Source: Micromonospora sp. MP36
Lineage (GTDB): Bacteria; Actinomycetota; Actinomycetes; Mycobacteriales; Micromonosporaceae
DNA length: 64,000 bases
Assembly (NCBI RefSeq): GCF_008119785.1
Contig: NZ_VSFA01000008.1
Span: 62,001-126,000 of the forward strand
Direction: 5' to 3'
This document shows, piece after piece, positions 43,948 to 52,500 of the stretch; the stretch's first letter is position 1, and each line of letters opens with the position of its first letter. Under the pieces are notes generated by a model. The model was given only the letters and a program-made list of their open reading frames with translations. It did not search any database and had not been told where the DNA came from. Position numbers and translations under genes: made by a program.

Positions 43948-45231
43948 GTGAAAGTCCACGCCGGCCGGCGATACCGGCTGTACCCTACCGAGGGGCAGGC
44001 TGAGCGTCTGACGTCGTGGGGGCACACGTGCCGCTGGCTGTACAACACCGCGTTGGAGCAGCGCCAGTTCGCGTGGCGGCAGCGCAAGACAACACTCGGG
44101 GTCACCGCCCAGTGCGCCTACCTGACTGAGGCGCGTGAGGAACTGGACTGGGTGGCGGATCTGCCGGCGCAGTCCGGCCAGCAGGTGTTGCGTCAACTGG
44201 ATCAGGCGTACCGCAACTGGTGGAATCCGCAGCACCCTGCCGGGGCGCCGACACACAGGCGCAGGTCGGCGCGGTTGTCGGTTCCGTTCCCGGGTCAGGC
44301 GATCCAAGTCTGGCGTCTCAACCGCCGGTGGGGTGCCGTCAGCCTCCCGAAGGTTGGCGTGGTCAAGTTCCGCTGGTCTCGTCCGTTGGGCGGCGCGGTC
44401 CGCAACGCGGTGGTGTCCTTCGACGGCGTTGCCTGGTACGTCGGATTCGGCGTCCACATTGATGTCACCACACCCGAGATGCACGCCCGGCCCGACACCG
44501 TCGTGGGCGTCGACCGTGGCGTGAAGGTCGCCTTGGCGATGTCCGACGGCCGCATGTGGAACCGTACCTTCACCTCACCTGGTCAGGAACGCGACCTGGC
44601 CAGACTCAAGTCGAAGGCCGGCCGGCAGGATACCACCCGTCGCAAGCGCGGCGCGAAGACCTCGAACCGTGCCCGTAAGGTTCGTGCGGAGATTGCCCGG
44701 GCCGAGGCGAAGACCCGCAACCGACGTCGCGACTTCGTGATGTGGGCGGCGAACCGGCTCTGTGCCCAGCACGCGGCAATCAGCATCGAAGGCCTCAACA
44801 TCAAGGCCATGACCGCCACCGCAAAGGGTACCGTCGAGGAGCCTGGCACGAACGTGCGCCAGAAGGCCGGACTGAACCGGGCGATCCTCGACAAGGGCTG
44901 GGGTCTGTTCCAGGTGGCCTTGGCCAACCGTGCACGTATCACCGGCACGCGAATCGTGAAGGTGCCAGCCGCGTTCACCTCCCAGCAGTGCAGCCGCTGC
45001 GGGAACACCAACCGGAACAATCGCGAAAGCCAAGCGGTGTTCCGGTGCGGGTCCTGCGGATACCAGGCGAACGCTGACGTGAACGCGGCGATCAACGTCA
45101 GGGACGCCGCCGAGGCGGCGCCCCAGCTCACCGGGCGGGCAGCCCGGGACAGGGGTCGACCGGCGCCCTGTCGACCACCCGCCCAGCGGCGCAGACAACC
45201 AGCGCTGGAAGCGGGAATCTCCCGCCATTAG
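43948..45231 (+). CDS. tnpB: TnpB RNA-guided nuclease of the IS605 element
   Basis: A 427-aa TnpB, slightly longer than typical. The N-terminal WED/REC-like part starts MKVHAGRRYRLYPTEGQ. The RuvC residues are all present: D189 (GVDRGV), E281 (ISIEGLN), D377 (NADVNAAI). The target-nucleation zinc ribbon CSRCG ... FRCGSCG is intact. GTG 43948 follows GAGGGG. By analogy with ISDra2 and relatives it should make an omega-RNA from its 3' end and right end, guided by the flank beyond 45249. Autonomous transposition is unlikely because tnpA is broken. Confidence 0.9.
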   Translation: MKVHAGRRYRLYPTEGQAERLTSWGHTCRWLYNTALEQRQFAWRQRKTTLGVTAQCAYLTEAREELDWVADLPAQSGQQVLRQLDQAYRNWWNPQHPAGAPTHRRRSARLSVPFPGQAIQVWRLNRRWGAVSLPKVGVVKFRWSRPLGGAVRNAVVSFDGVAWYVGFGVHIDVTTPEMHARPDTVVGVDRGVKVALAMSDGRMWNRTFTSPGQERDLARLKSKAGRQDTTRRKRGAKTSNRARKVRAEIARAEAKTRNRRRDFVMWAANRLCAQHAAISIEGLNIKAMTATAKGTVEEPGTNVRQKAGLNRAILDKGWGLFQVALANRARITGTRIVKVPAAFTSQQCSRCGNTNRNNRESQAVFRCGSCGYQANADVNAAINVRDAAEAAPQLTGRAARDRGRPAPCRPPAQRRRQPALEAGISRH

Positions 45232-45249
45232 GCAGGGGAGGATGTCAAG
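45140..45249 (+). ncRNA. Probable omega-RNA / right-end region
   Basis: TnpB guide RNAs derive from the 3' end of tnpB through the element's right end, with the guide lying just outside. The hairpin at 45211-45225 and the terminal GGAGGATGTCAAG fit that region. The 5' limit is arbitrary. The guide would read into the adjacent flank starting at about 45249. Confidence 0.4.
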
Positions 45250-45646
45250 CGCCGGTCGGGACGCAGCGGCTGGAGCCGCCGACCACCACGTCGCCGGTGC
45301 CGTCCCGGGAGACGTGCACGCCGAGGTTCGTCCCGTCTCGCTGGAACTGGTACGCCAGCTCGGTCACGCTGCTGCGGTCGGTGGCCCGCCAGCCGTCCGC
45401 GGTCAACGCCGGCACCACCTCGGCGAGCAGGATCTCGGCGGCGTCCGGCGGTGTGGGCACCCGCAGGTTGTATTCCCAGCGCACCGATTCACTCGGCGCG
45501 CCGGCCGGCCGGAACGGATCGCAGTCGAGCTGCTCGTCGCGGCTGATCCGGACGTCGGCGCCGAACCGCGCGGCGATCCCGTCCAGCACGTCCCGCAGCG
45601 GCCCCGCCACCGCGGCCAGCGGCTCGAAGTCGATCGGTCTGGTCAT
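45245..45646 (-). CDS. Small protein coupled to the T7SS hydrolase gene
   Basis: A 133-aa protein from ATG 45646, which overlaps the hydrolase stop (ATGA). No signal peptide or motif is recognised; it has alternating strands and ends GVHVSRDGTGDVVVGGSSRCV then PTGA, a GxSxC-like tail seen in small proteins next to such hydrolases. Its TGA lies in the TCAAG at the edge of the IS605 element. The element therefore inserted exactly at the stop codon; if TCAA was the target, the original stop is unchanged. Function unknown. Confidence 0.6.
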   Translation of the reverse strand: MTRPIDFEPLAAVAGPLRDVLDGIAARFGADVRISRDEQLDCDPFRPAGAPSESVRWEYNLRVPTPPDAAEILLAEVVPALTADGWRATDRSSVTELAYQFQRDGTNLGVHVSRDGTGDVVVGGSSRCVPTGA

Positions 45647-46959
45647 GGCGCCGACGGTACCGTCACCACCGCGCCACCCGTGAACACCTGATAGATGTTC
45701 CACCACGCGTCACTGTGGTAGGTCAGCACGTCGGAGTGCGCGGCGACACCCCGCAACGGCCGTCCGTCGGGATAGTTGCCGGTCTCCAAGCGGACCACGC
45801 CGGGGAACTCGTCCGGGTCGGCGCCGTGCCCCCAGTTGCCGATGTTGATGTCCCGGACCCAGGCGATCGGGTCGCCCGGCGCGGTCATCGAGTAGCGCTG
45901 CACGTCGGGCCGGGCCGGATGCAGGTCCTCCGGGCCGTCCACGTCGTGGCCCATGCCCGCCGACTCGATGTGCAGGACCCGGTTGGCGTCCAGGCCGTAC
46001 TGCTCGGCGGTGCCGACGATGGCGCCGCCGTAGGAGTGGCCGGCGAAGGTGACCTGCACGTCGTTGCCGGCCGCCGCGGAGCCGGCGATCTCGGCACGCA
46101 GCTCCCGGGAGAAGTCGGCGAGCCGGGGCCCGAGCGCGTCGGCGTAGCTCGCCGAGGGCGCCTGCGGGAACAGGTTGGACGGCAGGTCGCCGTCCATCCA
46201 GACGACCATGGACAGGTCCCGCCGGGGGGCGGCGTCGACGAAACCGGCCGCGGCGTCCCGGTACCGCTCGAAGGTGGCCAGCTCGGAGTAGGTGCCCGGC
46301 ACGAACACGGCGACGTTGCGGGTACCGGCGCCGAGGTCGCCGACGAGTTCGACCATCGAGCCGTCGCCGGACGGGTCGAACGAGAGGATCTTGCGGTGTT
46401 CGGCGAGGACGTTCTCGTACAGGTCGATGCGGGCCTGTGAGCGGGTGATGGTCTCGCGCAGCTCGCGGTCGGTGGCCGGGTCGCCGGTCAGTTGGGCCTG
46501 GTAGCCGGCGAGGCGTTGCCGCTCGGCGGCCAACTCGGTGGCGACCGCCTCGCGGTTGGTCGTGATCCGGGTGGCGAACGGGATCGTGCCGCCCGGTGCG
46601 CCGGCTCCGGCGTCGGCCGGGGCGGTGCCGCCGGTCAGTCCCAGCAGCTGCCGGAATCCCTGGCTCGCCTGGGCGTCGCCCTGCCGGTAGTTGGCCACCG
46701 TCGCGGTCATCCCGGTGGCCAGCCGCCGGGTGCCCACGACTGCGGCCTCCAGCTCGGTGGTGCTGAGCTGGAGGCTGCTGCCGTGTGCGTGCATGAGCTG
46801 TTGGGACTGCGGCACCAGCCCGAACGCGTTGCCGTCGACGGCTGGCGCGGAGAGTTGGCCGCGGATGGCGGTCAATCGGTCGGCGCCGCTGGTGAACTCG
46901 GCCGCCGCGTCGTCCAGCGCGGTCGGGACGACCCGGAATCCGGCAGTGGTCAGGTCCAT
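45643..46959 (-). CDS. Alpha/beta hydrolase (DUF1023-type) of the T7SS locus
   Basis: A 438-aa protein. The N-terminal ~110 residues are helical and WXG100-like in length (LDDAAAEFTSGADRLTAIRGQL). A coiled segment (AERQRLAGYQAQLTGD) follows, then the DUF1023-type hydrolase with nucleophile elbow FAGHSYGGA and plausible Asp (APGDPIAWV) and His (AAHSDVLTYHSD). ATG 46959 overlaps the end of the PPE-like gene by 10 nt. It is likely exported or surface-acting; the substrate is unknown. Confidence 0.8.
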   Translation of the reverse strand: MDLTTAGFRVVPTALDDAAAEFTSGADRLTAIRGQLSAPAVDGNAFGLVPQSQQLMHAHGSSLQLSTTELEAAVVGTRRLATGMTATVANYRQGDAQASQGFRQLLGLTGGTAPADAGAGAPGGTIPFATRITTNREAVATELAAERQRLAGYQAQLTGDPATDRELRETITRSQARIDLYENVLAEHRKILSFDPSGDGSMVELVGDLGAGTRNVAVFVPGTYSELATFERYRDAAAGFVDAAPRRDLSMVVWMDGDLPSNLFPQAPSASYADALGPRLADFSRELRAEIAGSAAAGNDVQVTFAGHSYGGAIVGTAEQYGLDANRVLHIESAGMGHDVDGPEDLHPARPDVQRYSMTAPGDPIAWVRDINIGNWGHGADPDEFPGVVRLETGNYPDGRPLRGVAAHSDVLTYHSDAWWNIYQVFTGGAVVTVPSAP

Positions 46960-48224
46960 GACGGGGTTCCCGGCTGCTCGGGCTCCTCGCCGATCACGGC
47001 CGGTGCCACCACGGACCGCTCGCCCCAGACGTCCTCGGTCTCGACCAGCCAGGGCGGGATCCGCCGGCCGCCGGCTCCGTCGGCGCCGCCCATCGGGGCG
47101 TACGGCATGGCCGGCATGAAGCCGCCCGCCATGCCCTTCGCCGCGGCCGCCCCGGCGGCCGTTCCCGCCGCTCCGGCGAGGCCGCTCACCGCGGGCCCGC
47201 CGGCGTGCCCGGCGAGCGTCTGGTTGGCCACCGGCGAGAGGTCGCCGCCGCCGCCCCCGACACCACCGCCCCCGCCGCCGCCCCCGCCGGTGGGGATCCG
47301 GGCACCGCCGGCCGCAGTCTCGGTCGTCGGCGGCTTCGGGGCGGTGTCCTTCTTCTTGTCGTCCTTCTTGTTGTCGTCTCTCGGCTTGGCGCCGAGCCGG
47401 GGTGGCACGGTGGCGAATCGGCCGCCGAGCGCGGCGGACGCCGCGGCCAGTCCGGCGGTGAACATCGTGCCGAACAGCGGAGGCGAGGCCGCCGGGAGTT
47501 GCCCGCCCGGGGCGAGCGGCGCCGGGGCGGCCGGTGGGGCCGACGGGTCGCCGCCGGGCTGCGGCGCCACCGGCACGGCCGGCGTGGGCGGCGACACCTC
47601 CTCGACCGGGGTGCCGGCGGCCGGGGGCGACACCGCGTGCGGGGTGGCCGGCATCGAATCCTCGGCGATGACGTATTCGGCGGCGAGGACGTTCATCACC
47701 TGCACCGCCTGCTGGTGCGCCGCGTTCGACGCGGCCTGTGCCTGCTGCTGGGCGCGGACCTCGACGGCCGCCTCGGCCTGCTGCTGGCGCAGCGCGTCGA
47801 CCGTGGCGGGCGGAGTGTCCGCCGGCACGATGAGCGGCGTCGTGGCGGCGGCGATGACCGAGGGGGCGAGATCGGGTACGTCGACCGGTGCGGGCATCGC
47901 CGCGATGGCGGCGGTGAGCGCCTCGGCCGACGAGTGGGCCAGGTCCCGTACCGCGAACGCCGTGTCGGCCACCCGCCGGATGCCCGAGGTCAAGTCGTTG
48001 ATCATCGTCTGGTACTGCCGGGCCGCGCTGCCGTCCCACCACTGCTGAAACTCGCGGAGCTGGCGTTCGATATCGCCCGCGCGTTCGTGCAGTGCGGTGC
48101 CGGCGGCCCCCCAGTCCTCCGCTGCCGCGGCCACCGACTCCGGCTTGCCGGCGTGCAGCATCTGGACCAACTGGTGGTGGTTGTACTGGCTGAAGTCGGT
48201 CCGCGCCCGACCGTGACCCGGCAT
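46950..48224 (-). CDS. PPE-like type VII secretion substrate
   Basis: A 424-aa protein. The N-terminal ~180 residues form a helical bundle with a WXG motif (FQQWWDGSAARQYQ). The middle is Pro/Ala-rich, with a charged DDNKKDDKKKD stretch and a Gly tract of 15 residues interrupted by one Val. It ends in IPPWLVETEDVWGERSVVAPAVIG, a tail common in actinobacterial PPE-like proteins. It probably leaves through the EccBCDE channel and may bridge to the cell wall. Confidence 0.8.
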   Translation of the reverse strand: MPGHGRARTDFSQYNHHQLVQMLHAGKPESVAAAAEDWGAAGTALHERAGDIERQLREFQQWWDGSAARQYQTMINDLTSGIRRVADTAFAVRDLAHSSAEALTAAIAAMPAPVDVPDLAPSVIAAATTPLIVPADTPPATVDALRQQQAEAAVEVRAQQQAQAASNAAHQQAVQVMNVLAAEYVIAEDSMPATPHAVSPPAAGTPVEEVSPPTPAVPVAPQPGGDPSAPPAAPAPLAPGGQLPAASPPLFGTMFTAGLAAASAALGGRFATVPPRLGAKPRDDNKKDDKKKDTAPKPPTTETAAGGARIPTGGGGGGGGGVGGGGGDLSPVANQTLAGHAGGPAVSGLAGAAGTAAGAAAAKGMAGGFMPAMPYAPMGGADGAGGRRIPPWLVETEDVWGERSVVAPAVIGEEPEQPGTPSWT

Positions 48225-48228
48225 CGTG

Positions 48229-48552
48229 TCAGTCCTTTCCGTGTACGCGGAAGGACGTGGCGACGCCGACGTCGTAGTCGGCGTACCCGTCCGCGATCAT
48301 GCGGGTGACGTCGTTGGCGAAGGCGATCGCCGCCCGCACGGTGTGCAGCAGGTCGTGCATCTGCTCGGCCGCCGCGCGATGCCGGTCAGCCAGCGAGGAC
48401 GCCTCACCGAACTCGCCGAGCAGTACGGGCCGGACGCGCAACTGACCCATGCTGTCCGTGGGTCTGCGCATCGCCTCCAGTTGGTCCTCCAGCTCGCGGG
48501 CGAACGCCAGCAGCGATTCGAGGTGGACCCGGAACGACTCCTCGTAGGACAT
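48229..48552 (-). CDS. Small helical T7SS-associated protein (EspC/WXG100-like)
   Basis: A 107-aa, almost entirely helical protein (ESLLAFARELEDQLEAMRR; DRHRAAAEQMHDLLHTVRAAI) of WXG100 size without a WXG turn. ATG 48552 was chosen for similarity and size; the frame is open further upstream. It lies 4 nt before the PPE-like gene and is likely its heterodimer partner or a co-secreted factor. Confidence 0.65.
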   Translation of the reverse strand: MSYEESFRVHLESLLAFARELEDQLEAMRRPTDSMGQLRVRPVLLGEFGEASSLADRHRAAAEQMHDLLHTVRAAIAFANDVTRMIADGYADYDVGVATSFRVHGKD

Positions 48553-48658
48553 CGTCACGCTCTCCTGTCTCGGAGCTCGGCTGAGAGCCGCGCCGACCAG
48601 CGGGGCGGCGTGGGGTGGGACGACCTCGCCCCACCCCACGCCGCCGTCGCCGCCCGGT

Positions 48659-48961
48659 TCAGGCGAAGAAGCTGGTGTTCCTGTTCTCCAGCGCCAGCTG
48701 GGTGTCATGCGCCTCGTGCACCTTGCCGGAGAACTGACCGATCACCGCGATGATGTCGGCCAGCGCCGCCCGCAGCCGCGTCTCGGACTGCTCCGCGGAC
48801 TGACCGGCGGTGCTGCCGGAGGCGTACCAGGTCTCCTTGATCGGGGCCAGGCTGCTGTGCAACTGGTCCATGTGGCTGTTCAGCGCCTGCGCCTTGACCT
48901 GCAGCGAGTCGGCGGCGGCCCGCAGCGCGGCGAACTCGACGTTGATCACGTCGGCGGTCAT
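48659..48961 (-). CDS. WXG100-family protein, variant turn
   Basis: A 100-aa two-helix protein, the EsxA/EsxB size. The turn reads ETWYASGSTAG, so Trp and Gly are separated by three residues rather than one. A C-terminal HEAHDTQLALE-type helix follows. It lies 25 nt downstream of a second WXG100 gene, so the two probably form the secreted heterodimer. Confidence 0.82.
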   Translation of the reverse strand: MTADVINVEFAALRAAADSLQVKAQALNSHMDQLHSSLAPIKETWYASGSTAGQSAEQSETRLRAALADIIAVIGQFSGKVHEAHDTQLALENRNTSFFA

Positions 48962-48986
48962 CTCACATCACCCCTTTCTGGGCTGG

Positions 48987-49337
48987 TTAGGCGCCGGCCA
49001 TCCGGCGCAGGACACCGCTGCCCTCGCTGACAGCGCCGGTGAGGCCCCGCAGCGAATCGGCGGCGGCCGCGTCGCCGCTGTCGTAGTTGCGGAAGCTCTC
49101 GTTGACCAGGCCGGACATGGTCTGCAGCTCCCGCGACGCGGCCTTCATGCTCTCCTGCAGCCGGTTCTGCAGCTGCCAGAACGCGGTGGCCTGGTTGCCG
49201 GCGTACCGGCTCAGCACCGATACAAGTTCGCTCTCCAGCTCGGACATGGTCCGGGCCGTGTTGGTCGCGGCTTCGTCGAACCCACGGACCGCTCGCGTCA
49301 TCGCGGCGGCATCACTCTGGTATCCGGGACTGGCCAC
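48987..49337 (-). CDS. WXG100-family protein, YAG variant
   Basis: A 116-aa two-helix protein with SRYAGNQATAFW at the turn, Tyr replacing the usual Trp of W-x-G. The C-terminal helix carries FRNYDSGDAAAAD, compatible with the Y-x-x-x-D/E secretion signal (YDSGD). GTG 49337 has a very strong AGGAGGTGA, fitting high expression. It is the first gene after the mapped promoter and pairs with the next WXG100 gene. Confidence 0.82.
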   Translation of the reverse strand: MASPGYQSDAAAMTRAVRGFDEAATNTARTMSELESELVSVLSRYAGNQATAFWQLQNRLQESMKAASRELQTMSGLVNESFRNYDSGDAAAADSLRGLTGAVSEGSGVLRRMAGA

Positions 49338-49397
49338 GTCGGGTCACCTCCTCTTGGCGGAGTTGCGCGCCGACTCGCGGCGCCCTACACGGTGGGG

Positions 49398-49425
49398 ATG
49401 CTATGCAGCCGTGACCCGGTGTCAG
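49398..49425 (-). promoter_or_regulatory. Promoter of the WXG100 operon
   Basis: On the minus strand CTGACA (49425-49420) and TAGCAT (49403-49398) are separated by 16 nt, a fair sigma-70-like match. The start would lie about 50 nt before the first WXG100 codon, in the 185-bp gap after eccC. Confidence 0.45.
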
Positions 49426-49522
49426 TACGGCACAACTACCCGGCACGTATCGGCACTATTACCCACACGGCACCGGCACCGGGCGGAGGCGCCGGCAGTC
49501 CCGGTGGCCGGGCGGCCGGCGG

Positions 49523-52500
49523 TCAGCCCGGGTCGGCGCCGACCCAGGCGACCTGTACCAGCGACACCCCGGTCCGCCGGTCCACCAGCTGCCCGCGTCC
49601 GGGCGGCTGCTTGCTCGGCTTGACGTCGCCCAGCAGCGCACCCTCGTCGCGGGAGCCGGACAGCAGCAGACCGGGCGTGCCCAGGTCCCGCAGCCGCTGC
49701 ACGACCGGTTCGAACAGGCTGCGGCTGGCGCCGCCGGAGCGGCGGGTGAGCACCAGGTGCAGGCCGACCTCCCTGGCCTGGGGCAGGAATTCCAGCAGCG
49801 GCGCGAGGGGGTTGTGGCTCGGCGAGACCACCAGGTCGTAGTCGTCGACGAGGACGAACAACTCGGGGCCGGTCCACCAGCTGCGGTCCCGCAGCTGCGC
49901 GGTGGTCAGGTCCGGGCCGGGAAGCCGCCGCCGCAGGCCCTCCGCCACCTCGGCGACGAGCTGGGTGAGCACCGGCTCGCTCCCGGCGTAGCCGAGCAGG
50001 TGGGGCCCGGTGACCGCGTCGAGCAGCCCGCGCCGGTAGTCGGCGACGACGACGGCGGCGTCGGCGACCGGATAGCGGGCCACGATCTGCTCGGCGATCA
50101 CCCGCAGCAGCCCCGTCTTGCCGGACTCCACGTCGCCGAAGGCGATGAAGTGCGGGTCGGCGTCGAAATCCAGACAGGCCGGTCCCAGGTCCGCCTCCGC
50201 CAGCCCGATGGGGATCCGCCGGTCGTCGCCGGTCGGGCCGGGCAGGTCGGTGGCCGGAACCAACCGGGGCAGCAGCCGCACCTGGGGGGCTCGCGGGCCG
50301 CGCCAGCTCGCGGCCACCTGCCGGACCAGGTCGGCCGCGCCGTCCGGCAGATCGGCGACCGAGGTGCGGCCGTCGATCCGCGGCAGTCCGCCGAGGAAGT
50401 GCAGCTTGTCGGCGGTGAGGCCGCGGCCCGGTGCGTCCTTCGGCACGCCGGCCGCGGCCCGCCGGTCGTACGCCGAGTCGGCCGGGTCGCCGAGCCGCAG
50501 CTCGACGTGGGTGCCGATCAGGTCACGCAGCGCCGGCCGGATCTCCATCGACCGGTTGGCGGACAGCACGACATGCACGCCGAAGCCGAGACCACGGGCG
50601 GCCAGCGTGGTGACCGCCTCATCCAGCGGCTCGAACTCCTGGCGCAGGGTCAGCCAACCGTCGACGATCAGGAACACGTCGCCGAACGCCCGCCCGTCCG
50701 GGCTGGGCGGGGGCCGCCGACGGAAGTCCGCGACCGAGTCGATGCCGTGCGCGGCGAACGACTGCTCCCGCTCGGCCAGCAGGCCGGTCAACTCGGCGAT
50801 CATCCGGCGGACCCGTTCGGCGTCCATCCGGTTGGCGTAGCCGCTGACGTGCGGCAGGCCGGACAGCGTGGCCAGACCGCCGCCGAGGTCGAGCAGGAAG
50901 AACTGCACCTCGGCCGGGGTGTGGGTGAGGGCCAGCGCGGTCACGAGGGTACGCAGCAGGGTGCTCTTGCCGCTCTGCGGAGCGCCGAGCACCAGCGCGT
51001 GCCCGGCGGCCCCGGACAGTTGCGCCCACAGCAGGTCCCGGCGCTGCTCGAAAGGCTTGTCCACGATGCCCAGCGGCACGGTGAGCTGCCCGTTGCCGGC
51101 CCAGCCGACCGGGCACAGGCCGCGCTCCGGGTCGACGTCCAGGGGCGGCAGCAACTGGTCGAGGGTGGGCGGGTCGGCCAGCGGGGGAAGCCAGATCTGG
51201 TGTGCCGCCGGCCCGCGGCCGAGCAGCCGGCCGACCATCGCGCTCAGCACCGTCTCGCCGCCGGACTGCTGAACGGCGGGACCGCTCGCCGGCGCCGGGG
51301 TGGTCACCGGGTCGGCCGGCGCCAGCGGGGCGAGCCCGAACGGCAGGATCCGCCGCCCGTACGGCACCTCCTCGACCGCGGCGGCCGGCTGCTCGGGCGG
51401 CAGCTCCCCCGAGACGTACGCGGCCTTGAAGCGTTGCAACGTGCTGGTGTCCAACCGCAGGTACGCCGAGCCGGGCACGGACGGCAGCTCGTACGCGTCG
51501 GACACCCCGAGCACCGCCCGGCTCTCCGCCGCGGAGAAGGTGCGCAGCCCGATCCGGTAGCTGAGGTGGCTGTCCAGGCCGCGCAGCCGTCCCTCCTCCA
51601 GCCGTTGCGAGGCGAGCATCAGGTGCACGCCGAGGCTGCGCCCGAGCCGGCCGATCATCACGAACAGGTCGATGAAGTCGGGTCGGCTCGACAGCAGCTC
51701 GCTGAACTCGTCGATGATCACCAGCAGCGAGGGCATCGGTTGCAGCTGGGCACCGCCGGCGCGGGCCCGCTCGTAGTCGCGTACCGAGGCGTGGTTGCCG
51801 GCGGCGCGCAGCAGCTCCTGCCGGCGCACCAGCTCGCCGCGCAGCGCGTCGGCCATCCGGTCGACCAGGGTCAGGTCGGCCGCGAGGTTGGTGATGACCG
51901 CGCAGGTGTGGGGCAGGTCGGTCATGCCCGCGAAGGTGGCGCCACCCTTGAAGTCGATCAGCGCGAGGTTCAGCGTCTCCGAGGAGTGCGTGGCGGCGAG
52001 CCCGGTGACCAGGGTCCGCAGCAGCTCGCTCTTGCCGGAACCGGTGGCACCGATGACCAGCCCGTGCGGGCCCATCCCGCCCTCCGCGGACTCCTTGAGG
52101 TCCAGGTCGACGGGGCGTCCGTCGGTGTCCACCCCGATCGGGATCCGCAGCCGGTCCCGGGCCGACCGGGGCTGCCAGGTGACCGCCGGGTCCAGCCGGC
52201 GGGGGTCCCCGATGCCGAGCAGGTCGGCCAGGCCGACCGTGCCCGCCAGCGGCTGCTCGCTGGCCACCGGCGTACCGGTGTGCAGCGCGGTGAGCTGCCG
52301 GGCGACCACCTCGGCACCGGCCACGCCGAGCCGGTCGGGTACGCCGACCAGCGCGAGCCCGTCCGGGGTGCGCATGCCGAGGTGCCCGTCGGCGATCACC
52401 AGGTCAAGGGTGCCGGCGCCTGCACCGGCGCCGCCGCCGATCTCCAGGATGGTGGTGCCGGACAGGCCGTCGGGTGGGTCCAGGCCCGCGTCGGGCAGGG

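Larger units (their letters stand above)
43431..45249 (+). mobile_element. IS200/IS605-type insertion sequence
   Basis: An element of about 1.8 kb with divergent tnpA (broken) and tnpB (intact). The proposed left end has a subterminal hairpin CCGCCC-TCA-GGGCGG at 43446-43460. The right end has GCGGGA-ATC-TCCCGC (45211-45225) then AGGGGAGGATGTCAAG, an end form frequent in actinobacterial members. TCAAG occurs at both proposed edges (43431-43435, 45245-45249), as expected when target and right-end cleavage motifs are alike. Exact cleavage positions are inferred. Confidence 0.75.

Noticed and set aside
47257..47300. Short GCC/CCG repeat considered as a repeat array
   Set aside because: It is the in-frame glycine tract of the PPE-like protein; no spacer-repeat periodicity of a CRISPR.
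47205..48308. Plus-strand frame opposite the PPE-like gene
   Set aside because: Arg/Gly-rich shadow; the minus-strand frame has a WXG motif and PPE-type tail.
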